From the NCBI GenBank assembly GCA_019828545.1, contig JACVRA010000051.1, forward strand, positions 186,001-250,000: a DNA stretch of 64,000 nt. Direction: 5' to 3'. Shown piece by piece: positions 21,757-33,784 of the stretch (position 1 is the stretch's first letter; each line of letters opens with the position of its first letter). Both the position numbers and the translations under genes were made by a program. The notes below the pieces were generated by a model. It did no database searches. It was not told where the DNA came from and saw only the letters and a list, made by a program, of their open reading frames with translations. This DNA is from Paracamarosporium sp. OC-R06-R3 (taxonomy: Eukaryota > Ascomycota > Dothideomycetes > Pleosporales > Didymosphaeriaceae).

Positions 21757-22727
21757 ATGGCTTCGGGCTACGATCGCGCGCTCTCAGGTAACCTTCTACT
21801 TATGGATGGCGGGCAAGCTAATAACTAACCTGCGGATAGTCTTCAGTCCCGACGGACACGTTTTCCAGGTCGAGTATGCGCTGGAGGCAGTCAAGCGAGG
21901 TATGCTAGAAGAAATGGTCACCTGGTCCGTACGGCAATAGTAATGCATAGACAGGTACATGCGCTGTGGGCGTGAAGGGCAAAGACATCGTAGTGCTAGG
22001 ATGCGAGAAGAGGTCGGCGATGAAGCTCCAGGATACGCGGATTACGCCCTCCAAGATCGGTCTCGTTGATACCCATGTCGCCCTTGCCTTCGCCGGACTG
22101 AACGCCGATGCTCGCATCCTTGTCGACAGGGCTCGTCTGGAAGCACAATCACATCGCTTGACGGTTGAGGACCCGGTGTCAATAGAGTACATCACCAAAT
22201 ATGTCGCCGGTGTGCAGCAGAGGTACACACAGAGTGGTGGTGTCCGGCCGTTCGGCATCAGTACGCTGATCGTGGGCTTCGACCCCAACGACAAGACGCC
22301 ACGGCTGTACCAGACCGAGCCATCAGGCATCTACTCGGCATGGTCAGTCGATGAACTTTGGAAGCAGGAAGTGGAACATTGAGAGCTGACTCTCTGTAGG
22401 AAAGCGAACGCTATCGGCCGCTCGAGCAAGACGGTGCGCGAATTCCTCGAGCGAAACCACAAGGACGACCTGGACCGGGAAGAGACGATCAAGCTGACGG
22501 TTAAATCGCTGTTGGAGGTGGTGCAGACGGGCGCGAAGAATATCGAGATTGCTATCATGGCACCAGGCAAGCCGCTTGAGATGCTACCGGTAGAAGACAT
22601 TGAGAAGTATGTGGAAAACATCAACACGGAGAAGCAGGAGGAGGCTGCAAACAGGAGGCCCGGCCGTTCGGGCCAGGCGGCTATCCCGACACGGCCTGCT
22701 GGCGAGGGTTCAGGGTCAGGAGCGTAG
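21757..22727 (+). CDS. PRE6: 20S proteasome subunit alpha4 (alpha type-7)
   Basis: 268-aa alpha-ring subunit of the 20S proteasome. Exons are 21757-21787, 21840-21899, 21955-22342 and 22400-22727; introns are 21788-21839, 21900-21954 and 22343-22399. The alpha signature [20 protein letters not shown] is assembled across the first junction, and [17 protein letters not shown] across the second. [30 protein letters not shown] and [16 protein letters not shown] follow the alpha4 pattern. There is no catalytic Thr, as expected for an alpha subunit. The C-terminus is a Gly/Ser/Arg-rich tail past EKYVENI. Confidence 0.95.
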
Positions 22728-23037
22728 AGGGTGATGAACAAACACGACGAGCAAGGACGATTTGGTGCATGAAATAGCAATGGCGTCTGGTAGACTTCCC
22801 AGATCGTATACGACAGATACGACCAGCTAGTGCTTCTAATGGCATATCTAGCACATGACTTCCTCCGCCTCGCCTGTCGCGAAGCGGGCTCTGCACATTC
22901 CCATCGCATTCCTTTTGTGTCAGGTTATTACAACATTTGAATGTGTGACCCTGTGGGTATTGGAGGTAAATGGCGTCGAAAACATGTCTTCACGCGTGTA
23001 GCGACGACGGTTTTGGTTGGGTATCGTCTATTCCATC
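22728..23037. other. Short intergenic region between convergent PRE6 and CHY genes
   Basis: 310 bp of 3' flanks from the two convergent genes. Nothing else seen. Confidence 0.4.
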
Positions 23038-23608
23038 TTAACCCAGCCTGTCGGGGGCGTCCTTCACGTCGAATATGGTCCTCTCCTCTTCGGCACGAAC
23101 GCGGTCGTCCTTGAGCATCCTGCCATGCATTAGCTCTGTTTGTAGTGCGTCAAGGGCGTCCTCCACGGACCTCGCGTCTTTCCGCACATCCTCGCCCTCG
23201 ACCTGGAGCGAGGCCTTGGGCGTCACGGCGTCGAGCACAAAATGGTTGTCGCAGTGCGGGCAATATTCGTCGCTGCTTTCTCAGCACCATGTCAGGGCAT
23301 GCTTTGCGGGGTCACGCCCACCTCTCCTCGAATTCGCGGGCATCTTTGCGGAAGGCCTTTTTGCACTTTTTGCAGACAAAGGTCATCTCGAAGCTCTGTG
23401 CGAGCTCATGGTCGCTCGTTTCGTGGTGGCACTCTGCGCAGTCGAACCATTTGCGGCCTGGACAAGTCACCGGGTGCAGCTGTACGGCAGTGTTCGCGCG
23501 GACTCACAGCAAGGCGCGCGGATGGCGACCTGGGCGTTGAGGACGTGCTTGCTGCGGAGCATCAGCGGAGGTCACGGTGGCGGGGTTGGCCGCGCGTGCG
23601 TACCACAT
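23038..23608 (-). CDS. CHY-type zinc-finger protein
   Basis: 139-aa zinc protein with the CHY finger. Exons are 23608-23604 (only ATGTG), 23551-23508, 23457-23322 and 23272-23038; introns are 23552-23603, 23458-23507 and 23273-23321. Splicing gives MCKHVLNAQVAIRAPCCRKW, then FDCAECHHE, FVCKKCKKAFRKD and EYCPHCDNHF, with the Cys/His pairs of the CHY finger. The C-terminal third is charged and ends FDVKDAPDRLG. The 5-nt first coding exon is required to supply Met-Cys before KHVLNAQ. Yeast Hot13, an intermembrane-space zinc-removal factor, carries the same domain, but a mitochondrial role here is only a possibility. Confidence 0.85.
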
Positions 23609-24229
23609 GTCGAGTCTTTTGTGCCACGCTCGGGCTGCGGTTGCGGTGGACGGAATCGCTCGTGCGGATTGCAGCGTGCAGACGGTCGTTTGGGCGTCGA
23701 GTCGAGTGTTTACAGGGTCTGGCTAAAGTGTGCGGCGAGCATGCAGGAACCCAATGCGACCGGGGGTCGGTGAAGCAGAGCCTGGCGACGTCAGCCACAC
23801 TCGACGACGCAGGGTAAGATCTAAGCACATTCCTCGCTCACGCTTCCCGGACGCTCTCGCAAACACTCCTCTCGCTCCGACACGAGCGCGTCTGCCGTGC
23901 TGCGTCTGAAACGGCAGTCCCAGGTGCCCCCCGCCTCAAACCGTGTTCCCTGCTGTCGACCATCTCCATTCCTAGACCCACCGATCACCGCCCGCAGACG
24001 ACTCGGCGCCCCTCGTCCACCCACAAGCTGTCGTTCGCTACTCTGTCCACGTACACGCCCGTTTGCTCGCCCATTGCGGCCGCCCAGGGACCTCCGCGCC
24101 GCATGAAGATCCCCCGCTCCAGGGCCCTCACTCTTTCCAAGCACACGCCCAGCGCTCAATGGGAACGCCGTCTGGACAGTCGATGAGCATCCATAACGCA
24201 GACCCTGGCGCCGGCTGACGAGGAGCCTC
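23609..24229. promoter_or_regulatory. Divergent promoter, CHY protein / inositol 5-phosphatase
   Basis: 621 bp, GC-rich and C-rich on the plus strand toward the phosphatase start. Long open frames on the minus strand here (to 24708) are shadows of this base bias. Confidence 0.4.
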
Positions 24230-27200
24230 ATGGAGCCCTCAAATACCGAGGACAAGACGGATGGCTCGTCCATCGTGAGTGGATCCCCCGCCGTGTAGCT
24301 ACAAGTCATTGTCTTCCACAACGTGCTGTTCCAAGATGCACACGACGCTGCAGCCAGGCGGACACATTCTGACCGCGAACAGAAACCAGTCTCTTCTCTC
24401 CGCAGCTTCTTCGAAAACAACCTTAATACGAATAAATCTCCGGCGCCCGCAAGCCCGCGACAACCATCCCCCGCCGCCGCCGAGCGGCTGGCCGTTGTTG
24501 ATGATAGGAGGGATGGGCGCATGTCACTGGATATTGCGCGACAAAATGGTGCGCGCAATTCTACGTCGAGTCTGCTAGACAGCAGCGCGAATAGTCCTGC
24601 TACACCGCGAGGGAGGAGTATGCGGTCGCCGTGGAGCCTTCCCAAATCGCGCCCGACGTCCATGGTCGCTTTCTCGCCGCCGAGGTCGCCCACAAGATCA
24701 CCGCCCAAGGTGATGGTCGAGTCGCCAGCATCGCCTCCTACTAAGTTCGACCCGCCGATTCACTCGCCGCTCCCTTCGCGAACTTCCTTCCATGCATCGC
24801 TGGACAAGTCCGCGCAGAGCCCAATCAGCGCAAACGGCGCAAAGACATTCAAGATCCCCAGTCGAAACAATACTCCCACAATACCGCTCGATTCAAAACC
24901 AGTTCTTCTCTCCAACAATGCCGCCAGTCCATCAGTGGACCCGCGCAACAGTGGCGTATTCGACCGGCATAGTGGTTCCACGCCCCCGATTCCACCTCCC
25001 GTAAATCGCGCCGGTAAACCTAAGATACTCGGTAAATCGCACTCTGTGGAGCCTCCTCCAAGGTCATCTTCGCTTGCTCCGGAACATGATGGAGAAAGGG
25101 GGAGAAAAGATGTGTCGCCGTTTAGCACGCCACCTAGCAGCAGCGGAGGAGAGCTTTCGCCTACAAAAGACTCTAGCCCTCCAAAGCGCTTTACCGCCTC
25201 CAGAGATGGTTATTTCCCACCGCCTCCAATACACCATGCCGTGGCGGAGAAACTATCTTTGTCGGATCCGCGCATCGCTGGCAAGCAGCCATTCAAAATG
25301 CCCCTTACGCGACACCAAACTATGGGCGATTTATCAGAAGATCGTCCCGCTCTGCCGGTGCGGAGAGATAAAGATAATGTTGATATGCGCAAAAGCATGG
25401 TCTTGCAAAGACCGGCAGCTCCGGAACCACCAATACGGCGATCCATGGACACATTCCGACCATCTGCTATCGTGGCTGAGACAACCAACAAGTTCATGCC
25501 GCCGCCGAGAAGAAGCCACACAGCGACGTCCTTGAACGCTCCTGCAGAACCACGCAAGTCGCTCGAACCTCCTAAACCGCCTCCACCTCGAAACTCCGGA
25601 GAATTCAGACGCCCCGCTCCAGCTCCCACACAAAAATCAAAAGTATCGCAGCCGTATAGCTACGACTCGGACGATACCGACACCGCAAACGAGAAGCCGG
25701 GTGCTGCTCTGACCGATTACCCAGACTCATCTCAAGCCAACCGCAGACCACCCGTGTTTGATTCAGGAACTTCGATTATACCGACAGGTTACGAGACTAA
25801 GCTATTCGCCATATGCGGCGAATACATCTGTACGACTGGTTACGTGACGAATGTATGGAATGTTCTGAACGGCAGGCTTTTGATGAGCATCAGCCATGGA
25901 GACACGGTCAAAGCTACCTCGGTGGCATTCCGGCCTGCCAAAGACGTAGAGGACGAAGGTAAACGTCTGTGGCTTGGTATGAACACCGGCGAGATGCACG
26001 AGATTGATATTCCGACGCAAAGTGTTGTGTGTACCAAAAGCAATGCGCACAAAGGCGCGCCTGTTGTAAAAATATTCCGCTACGCGTCCGAGATGTGGTC
26101 ACTAGACGACGAAGGCAAACTCCACATTTGGCCACCGGATGACACAGGATCACCGACTCTTCAACAAACGCCTTGCGCATATCGCATTCGTACCGGACAT
26201 ACTTTCTCGATGATATCGGGTTCACAGCTCTGGGTCGCTTTTGCCAGAGAGCTGCGAGTTTGGAAACGGACAGGCGACGGCAACTACTTCCAAGAATTGA
26301 CGGATAGAGGCCTGTCGCAATTGAACGTAGGCGATGTTACTTCTGGAGCCATCCTGAGTAGCCAACCGGACCGTGTCTACTTTGGACACAATGATGGAAA
26401 AATCACGATATACGCCAAGAAAGGTTTCGAGTGTCTAGGCGTAGTGAACGTGAGCTTGTACAAGATAAGCTCGCTAGTAGGCGTGGGCGACCATCTGTGG
26501 GCTGGCTATAGCACCGGCATGGTCTATGTTTACGATACGGGCTGCACGCCGTGGAGAGTCATGAAGGATTGGAAGGCTCATGAAAAGGTCATCTTCGGGA
26601 TCGTAGCTGATAGGACAAGCATCTGGAAACTGGATCGCCTCCAGGTCGCGACGCTGGGTTCTGACAACATATTGCGCATTTGGGATGGCATGATGAAAGA
26701 CGATTGGCATGGTATGTAAAACTCTCTAATCCACACGGAGAAGCTGACAACTGTAGAAACTCAAATGCAGCAGCGCGACTCGGAATACTGCCAGTTCCGG
26801 GAACTGACAGCCAAGGTCATGACCTGGAATGCCGGTGCATCTAAGCCTACTGACCTACGACATAACGAGCAAGATCAAAACTTCTTTCGGGAACTGCTGC
26901 AACCCGAAGATCCTCCTGATATCCTTGTGTTCGGGTTCCAAGAGCTAGTAGACCTGGAGAACAAGAAAATCACAGCCAAGAGCTTCTTCAAGAAGAAAAA
27001 GTCCAAAGAAGCTACCGAACACGAACACATGTCTCACCAATACCGAGCGTGGCGCGACCATCTCATTCGCGTTTTAGATGAATTCACACCCCGACAGAAC
27101 TACGTCTTGCTGCACACGGCAAACTTAGTGGGTCTCTTCACCTGCATCTTTGTAAAGGGCTCTGAACGCACAAAAATCCGCGATGTTTGCGCTGCTGAGA

Positions 27201-28029
27201 TCAAGCTTGGTTTCAGTGGTCGTGTTGGAAACAAAGGCGCATTAGTCGTCCGTTTCCTCATCGACGACTCGTCTCTCTGCTTCATCAACTGCCATCTAGC
27301 AGCTGGACAATCGCAGACACAACACAGGAACAACGACGCAGCCTCGATCATGGAAGCAGCACCCTTGCCACGAAACCGCTCTCCAAACGACTGCACAAAC
27401 TTCTTCGTTGGCGGCGGCGACGGCTCCATGATCCTCGACCACGAAATCTGCATCCTCAACGGCGACCTCAACTACCGCATCGACTCGATGACGCGCGATT
27501 CCGTCGTTTCAGCGGTCAAACAGGGTAACATCACCAAGCTCCTCGAACGCGACCAGCTCCTGCTGTCTCGCAAGCGGAACCCCGGACTACGGCTGCGCGC
27601 CTTCAACGAAGCGCCCATCACGTTTATGCCCACGTACAAGTACGACGTCGGCACAGATACCTATGACACCTCTGAGAAGCGGCGCTCCCCTGCATGGTGC
27701 GACAGGTTGCTCTACCGCGGCCTGGGCAAGATCAAGCAAACGGAGTACCGGCGGCACGACTGCGTCAAAGTGTCTGACCACCGGCCTGTAAGCGGGAGGT
27801 TCAAGCTCAGGGTCAAGACGATCAATACTAAAATGCAGATGGCGGTCAGTGAGAAGGTCGAGGCAGAGTTTGAGGGCGTGAAGGAGAGGATTGCGGGAGA
27901 TATTAAGTAAGTTTTTTCACACGGATGGTTGAAGAGTGTGCTACTAATGTGTGGTGTAGGCTCGATTACTTGGTCAATGTGTTTGGGCTGAGTGCGAAAG
28001 AGGCACAGAAGCTGTTGCAAGGGGCGTAG
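24230..28029 (+). CDS. WD40-like / inositol polyphosphate 5-phosphatase
   Basis: 1197-aa protein. Exons are 24230-24274, 24383-26711, 26757-27906 and 27960-28029. Introns are 24275-24382 (branch TCTGACC), 26712-26756 and 27907-27959. Exon 1 plus 2 gives GSSIKPVSSLRSFFENN. Residues about 30-510 are Pro/Ser/Arg-rich and disordered, with many PPxP motifs. Residues about 510-790 form WD40-type repeats (VFDSGTSIIPTGYETK to LGSDNILRIWDG). Residues about 805-1150 are the IPPc catalytic domain with VMTWNAG, FINCHLAAG, ILNGDLNYRID, SPAWCDRLLYRG and SDHRPVSGRF. The short C-terminal exon encodes LDYLVNVFGLSAKEAQKLL, a UBA-like helix bundle. It should hydrolyse the 5-phosphate of phosphoinositides such as PI(4,5)P2 at membranes. 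The exon 1 choice is less certain than the rest. Confidence 0.92.
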
Positions 28030-28418
28030 GATTAACCCGGCAGCTCTTGAAGATACCATGTTCGTAATGTTCATGAGCACTGTTATGGTGTTGTCTGGGT
28101 ATATGCATTGTTGAGCGATATAGTTATGTTTGCGAAGCATCTTCCAGCACGAATTACCGTTGCTTAGTCTCGTGCCCTCGTCATGCTTGAGGGCCCGGCT
28201 CAGGCGAAAATACTCCACAGAAGAATGATCTTCAATGCCGCATATGCGCGGATCATCGATATTGCTACGCGTTGCGATGTCAGGTGTTAGCGCGGGATCA
28301 TGGTGACGTCAAGCACGCGTAGCAACAATTGCACTCCAACACGACGTGTGATAAAACCGCCATTGCACCCCAGCAACAGCTGCAATAAAGAACCTACCAT
28401 ACTACTCTTAAAGTACAT
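28030..28418. other. Intergenic, promoter of the second GFA gene
   Basis: 389 bp. GGTGACGTCAAGCA near 28300 contains a TGACGTCA-like (CRE/ATF) core. Nothing else seen. Confidence 0.35.
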
Positions 28419-29283
28419 ATGTCCTCCCCCTCATCTTTCGCCCTGCGTCGCCTCCCGCTAACGTGCACCTCGTCAGCACTTCCCCGTGCCCGCCTCTTAA
28501 CAGCGCACCTTTCACACACGCGACCTTCGCTCCCGATACTCAAAATGGATAAGAATCAGGCCCGCGGCGAGTCCACTACCGGCGTCAGCGAGTGGAAGCA
28601 GCGTCCGCCGTACCGCGTGCACGAGCCTAATGAAGACTTCGAGGCCAAGTACGAGGCGAATTGTCACTGCGGGAAGGTCAAGTACCAGCTTAGCAGGAGA
28701 GAGCCGCTGGATAGTAAGCTGTGCCATTGCACGACGTGCCAGACGCAACATGGTGGGTTTTTCTTTTCTTTCTGTGGCGAGGCTGCGTGTTGAGGCTCCT
28801 CTACTCTTCCAGTTCACTCTTGTCTTTCCATCCCCTCACTACACATCCATTCTGACACCCCTTGCAGCCGCCCCCTTCCAATGGGCCGCCATCTTCCACA
28901 AGACGGACATAAACTTCACAAATGGCCACCACGACCTCGAATGGTATGATCCAACGGATAAATCCATCGAGCACAAGCTGCCGTGCAAAGTGCGGTGTTC
29001 GTACTGCCACTCGCCCATCATGGACGAGGGCCGCAACATGATCCTTCTCTTCCCCTCTTTAATCCATCTTAAGACCGATGAGGACCGCGCGTTCTTTAAG
29101 CCTCGCTGTCACATGTTTTATGGACAGCGTGTTATGGATATCCCCGATGGACTGCCCAAGTGGAGCGGCTTGAGCGATGATAGTGACCTTATTGAGGATA
29201 GTCCGCCGGAGAAGGTGAAGGAGTTGGAGAGGAAGAGGGAGGAGGAGAGGGCGAAGAGGTTTGAGAAGGGGGAGAATGAGTAG
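28419..29283 (+). CDS. GFA-family zinc protein with probable mitochondrial presequence
   Basis: 249-aa GFA/CENP-V-fold protein. Exons are 28419-28752 and 28868-29283; the intron 28753-28867 (115 nt) joins CQTQHAAPFQWA. Zinc ligands are seen in ANCHCGKVKY, LCHCTTCQTQH and KVRCSYCHSPI. The first 42 residues are rich in Ser, Arg and Leu with no acidic residue and look like a mitochondrial targeting sequence; starting at the internal ATG 28544 would remove them. The C-terminus (from about residue 220) is a highly charged Glu/Lys/Arg helix. It is longer than, and only distantly like, the GFA gene at 4648-5165. Substrate unknown. Confidence 0.86.
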
Positions 29284-30247
29284 GGCTGGATAGAGGTGGT
29301 TGAGCTTCGAAAAAATAGCGCGCATGCGAGGTTTGTCGTCTGTAGGATGTGACATGCATTTGAGGGGTTAGGGTACTGCGTAACGATCTTATATGGATAC
29401 AACGAAGACATTGAGGTGCTCATTTTGGTCTGTCCTCTTACGTCACACGTCATCTGCTACTGTTGCGCACTGAGCCTTACCGCGATAGAGTAACGTCAGG
29501 AATACAAGCTCTTGCAGCCATTTATCCGTTGTTCCTTCTAGAATAGGGCTTCTGTATGTTCCATGTCGACGCGCTGATCACCAAGGACAACAAACTCATC
29601 AAAAGCTAGACATTCCCTGCATGTACCACACACCAATTACATCTCATCCCCAGAGATACGCATTACCGATTGTGTGTTCCCAGCCTTCTCTGTCTTTCTT
29701 GCTGATCGGGACTATTTACTGACTAAACTAGTATGGCGCATCCGGTTTACATGATTGTGTGAGACTACGCGTCTTCCATCATCTGTATTTGAACCATCTT
29801 AGGGTATGACAAGTGTCTGAAGTAACACCACGATATGGTATGGCATATTGGACGCCCGGCGACATGATGCAAATTGGTCAAATTGCGATGATACAATGCT
29901 CTACATACACTTGGTGAAGATCTAGAATCCTCGCAATCTTCACACTGCGTGTGCAGGTAGATTCAAAGTCCTTGCGTGTCTCCCGCGGAAAGCTTCAAAC
30001 ATTACATTCATCAGATGCAGATAACATATAGCAATTATCAAGTCTCTGAATGTCTTCTACATATAACAAGATGATCTAACTCCTAGACCTGTGAATGACA
30101 TCAATCATCGACCCCCACAGCCATATACCTAACCTATACACCATCCTACAACCTCTAACATTACTAACAACAGAAGCCTACTACAAGAAATACAGACAGA
30201 CAGGAACATTAACTGCACACAAAACTCCTACGCCAACGATACACGCC
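29284..30247. other. Intergenic, AT-rich, no gene supported
   Basis: About 960 bp with no domain-bearing frame. The open frame that leads into the next gene extends back to ATG 30095, but its upstream part has a different codon usage. Confidence 0.4.
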
Positions 30248-30646
30248 ATGCCAAAACCCCGCACCTATACCCCCTTCCACGGCGAAACCACCCTCATCAC
30301 AATCCAAAAACTCGACACCCTCACCACCCATCTGCACACCTCCTTCTCCACCGCCACAAACCTACACCACGACGCCCGCCACGCGCTCATCGCCTCCGAG
30401 CGCGAGAACGCCGCAATCCAGCTCCGCGCCCTCAGCGAAGCCATCAAGAAAGATATACGCGAGCTGCGAGAGGTAGCAACAGGGCTTGGCGTGACTGACG
30501 TCGCGGAGATGTATGTTGTGGGCGGGTGGACGAGGGATGAGGCGATTGTTAGGGCGAAGGAGGATTTGGCGGGGTTGGGGGAGAGGGTGAAGGGGGTTGA
30601 GGAGAGGGTTGGCGGGATGGTTGCGGATTTGGTGTATGGGGGTTGA
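30248..30646 (+). CDS. Hypothetical coiled-coil protein
   Basis: 132 aa from ATG 30248 (MPKPRTYTPFHGE). The frame is open back to ATG 30095, which would give 183 aa. I chose 30248 because strong third-position C bias starts there. Residues about 20-80 are helical (LDTLTTHLHTSFSTATNLHH; RENAAIQLRALSEAIKKDI), then a short ordered stretch VTDVAEMYVVGGWTRDEAI, then a second heptad-like helix (DLAGLGERVKGVEERVGGMV). No signal peptide or membrane helix. Family not recognised. Confidence 0.6.
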   Translation: MPKPRTYTPFHGETTLITIQKLDTLTTHLHTSFSTATNLHHDARHALIASERENAAIQLRALSEAIKKDIRELREVATGLGVTDVAEMYVVGGWTRDEAIVRAKEDLAGLGERVKGVEERVGGMVADLVYGG

Positions 30647-31063
30647 TATGGTTTGGAGGTGAGAGTGGAGATTTATGAGAAATGGTCGAGGGATTGGTGT
30701 TTGAGGTGTAGCTGGAGGCGTTGTAGCGCGTGGTTGTGTCGATCTCTGTGTGAGGCGATCGATCGTAGTAAGAGAGTAAGGGTAAGTATATGCGGTTATG
30801 AACCGTACATGGAATTATTTTCACCTCTTTGTGCACGGACCTCGCGACTTGCCAATGAGGCAGATATTTAGAAGGCTGTGTCAGGCGCAATGGAGGGCTA
30901 AACTAGGCCAAGCCTGTTCGGGTATCGCCTGCCTTGAGGTCAGTGAAGGCAGGTGCGATGCTTTACATATGCAAACACCCGGGAAGCTAACTTAGACCCC
31001 CTCACCTCAACTCTCACAACTGACATCACTCAACGAGGCGCCACTGAGGATTCAACGCCCACA
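30647..31063. other. Intergenic, promoter of the secreted protein gene
   Basis: 417 bp, G-rich on the plus strand at its 5' end. No gene or repeat seen. Confidence 0.35.
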
Positions 31064-32311
31064 ATGAAGATTCAGGCCACGATCCTGAAACTGGCCTTTG
31101 CCGGTCTTGCGATCCTCGCAATCTGTGCCCAGGCACTTTTGGGCGATACCTCTTCACACATTCTTCCCCACGACACCTTGCTTACTCCAACGGGTCTACC
31201 TGACAATGAAACTTATGCGCAGAATGATACCTCTCAGCACAGTCACCGGTTTGTACGCAGGTCGAACTGGGATCTGGCTCCTATGGCGAACGATGATTTA
31301 TGGTGCAAGGTCGTAGCGAAGGGTTTTGAGTTATACCGTACCTTTTGGAAAACTGACATTGCCGCTGGTCGCATGTACAACCCTCCGCGTCAATCTGCCA
31401 ACAGCATTTTCAGAAGCGACAATCTGCCTGCTATGATGTACCAGACTTGGGGTTGGACAGATGCCGACAATAAGTTCAATGACGCAGTGTACAATGACTG
31501 GTATGGTGCTGGCTGGGTCGCAGCTATGAGGGAACGCGGTATTGGAATCGAACCGTGGAAGGATATATGGAATTATCACTATTCTCACGGGGCGGCCAAC
31601 TTGAGGGACGAAAATGGTCAGCCTTTTCCCCTGAAAGACCAAACATACGTGGCCTACGGCAAACGTTATCAAGTTACTGGAGCTGGGGCAAAGTTCGGAA
31701 TCCAGGATAAAGCTGGTGCAATCATGATATCTCTCGCCGTCAGTCCATCGAACGCCTTCAGGGAGTTGCATGGCCGCAATGCACGTCCCGATGAGTTACC
31801 CCAACTTCGCAGTCTTTCTGATCTGCTGTGGGCAGGCTGGATCCGCGGAAGCGATCCCCGGAAAGGAAACCCAAACCCAGGCAACCTCAACTACGTCTTC
31901 ATGATATGGGTCGTCAACGAAGAAACGCTGAGTGTCATGAAGAGGGCTCTCAAGAATAGAAACAAGGACAGATATTCCGTTTGGCCTGGCGATGATTTTT
32001 CCGTAGCCGAGCCTGAAGGACAAGCACTCTTGGGCACACCCAACGGGAAGCCTATAGCTTATCTCATTAACCAACGAAAGCTAGACATGGGTATCAGGTG
32101 AGTAAAGTTTTAATGTACCTAAACCTCGAAGTCTAGAGTCTCTTCTATAGCCTTGCTCATCGAGCAAGGCGGTTAGTTCATAATGCCGAAATTAGCTAAC
32201 AATAGCAGATTTGTCTACAACATTCGAATCTTCTCCGGTGCTCCTTCCCACTTTCCAACTATGATGTTTTGGGTCCATCCTCTCGCACCAGATCAGATTC
32301 AGAATAGCTAA
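31064..32311 (+). CDS. Secreted protein of unknown function, 378 aa
   Basis: Exon 1 is 31064-32097 and exon 2 is 32209-32311; the intron 32098-32208 (GTGAGT..GCTAAC..GCAG) joins KLDMGIR to FVYNIRIFSG and ends DQIQNS. ATG 31064 is chosen over the upstream in-frame ATG 30953 because it starts a clear signal peptide (MKIQATILKLAFAGLAILAI). A dibasic site in RFVRRSNWD (about residue 66) could mark pro-peptide removal. The mature part is rich in Trp, Tyr and Asn (YQTWGWTD, NDWYGAGWVAAM, WNYHYSHGAAN), has one Cys in LWCKV, and suggests a compact globular fold. No catalytic motif is recognised. It may be a conserved fungal secreted family. Confidence 0.8.
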
Positions 32312-32736
32312 ACTCCGCATAAATCGCCTTGATTCGAGGACGAGGAATATGTTAACGTCATTATCTTCGTGCTCGCAAGAATGTACCTTTTTCTGAAGAA
32401 AGCGACAGTCAGCTACCGACACATGTTACATTTGAAAGGTTTCCAGAGCAGCTGAGACATTGCAGGGTTTTCTACGCGCAGTCGCTCAAAGATGGAGGTA
32501 ATCATGGAGCATGTATGTAGGAATCTTGAAAACAATTGAGACATCGACCAGGAATGCGTGCAGCGTATACCTAATAAATCACCATACGCCACCTCATGAC
32601 ATTATGTTTAACATCCACCACATCCACAACGCGCCATAACATGGACATTAGGCCTCGCCAAAATGTGAGATGGTCAAATCGAAATGGAGTAACTCCATCG
32701 CCCCGTGATGGCCACCTAATTTTCTTACCCTTCAAC
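32312..32736. other. Intergenic between convergent genes
   Basis: 425 bp of 3' flanks. No gene or repeat seen. Confidence 0.35.
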
Positions 32737-33315
32737 TCACTTCTGCGTCACATGCGAAGAGCTCAAATGCGACCCACCCTTGATACCACTACCACTCTTC
32801 CTCGACACCACACTCCCCGCTCTACTCCCACCACTCACGCTCTGCGCCCTTGATGCCGCCTTCGATGCCACTTCTGAAAGTGCTTTGCTCAGAATACTCT
32901 TTGTATCCCCTCCCCCACCTCCCCAGCCATCATCATCTCCCCCATCACCACCATCAGTAGCACCACCGCACCCAGCGCAGCAGTTAACCTTCCGGAAAAC
33001 AGTACCGTTGCTGCCAGCTCTGATACCCACACAAACGTCTACATTAAACGGGGCGTTCTTGTTTTTCTCGGCGAGTGCGGCGGCGAGCTCTTTCTTGAGC
33101 TTGAGGCGCTCTTCGGCGAGGGCCTGGATTGCAGCGAGTTAGTTCTGTAAGCTGGGGAGAAGAGCAAAGCGTGTTCTTGGGTGTCCGCTTACGTTGGCTT
33201 CGTTGGTTAGGGCTTCGGCGAAGGTGTGCAGTTTTGCGCCGATGCTTTGGATTTCGGTGCCTGTGTTTTTGACACCTTCGGCGAGGGCGACGAGGGAGGA
33301 TATATGGTCGGCCAT
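32737..33315 (-). CDS. Small coiled-coil protein with Gly/Ser-rich tail
   Basis: 169 aa. Exon 1 is 33315-33193 (MADHISSLVALAEGV, helical) and exon 2 is 33123-32737; the intron 33124-33192 (GTAAGC..CCAG) is in phase 0. Residues 1-63 form an amphipathic helix pair (ALAEERLKLKKELAAALAEK). Next is a Cys-bearing strand (NVDVCVGIRAGSNG; VNCCAGCGG), then an acidic Gly-rich run (GGDGGDDDGWGGGGG) and a Ser/Ala/Gly-rich basic tail. No signal peptide. The family is not recognised; the CCAGCGG cysteines could bind a metal, but this is a guess. Confidence 0.72.
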
Positions 33316-33784
33316 GGTGAGTGAGTGTTTCTTGTAGAAGGGGATAGTTAGAGAAGGAAAGTTGAGTTGAACTCGCGCCCGTGGAGCTGGTAGGTTTGTG
33401 AACTGGTGGATTAGAACACGGAGAATGGGCGTTCGAGCTGCGCGTGTGCTCGTTTTTGAGGTATTTGTACGTGTTTAGGGAGATGGGCGTGTTTGTCTTG
33501 CGTGAAGAGAACCGTGTGGACATTGGGTGCAGAAAGGAAGTGACATGATTACAACCCCATGAAATTAGCAAACAACTTAGCAATTGAATTGTAAACATTG
33601 CATGTTGCGAATGAAACAACGATCGCAGCTTAGAACTAGAACGCTATCACGTCAACTGTCAAATGTAGCAAGATGTTACATCATTTTCAGATAAGATTTG
33701 ACGTTCCTATCAGCCTCGTTCACATCCACTAAACGGATCTTTGCGAAATCTTATGTGGCATTTGAGTATAGATACGGTCCACTT
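33316..33784. other. Intergenic, mostly 5' flank of the coiled-coil gene
   Basis: 469 bp. The minus-strand open frame 33619-33044 overlaps the coding exons in another frame and is not real. No other feature seen. Confidence 0.35.

Noticed and set aside
23075..23817. Long plus-strand frames (232 and 191 codons) opposite the CHY gene
   Set aside because: Shadows of the four CHY exons on the other strand, whose zinc-finger motifs are unmistakable.
23821..24708. 295-codon minus-strand open frame across the 5-phosphatase promoter and exons
   Set aside because: It is the antisense shadow of a C-rich, Ser/Pro-coding region; no domain, and the plus-strand gene explains the base bias.
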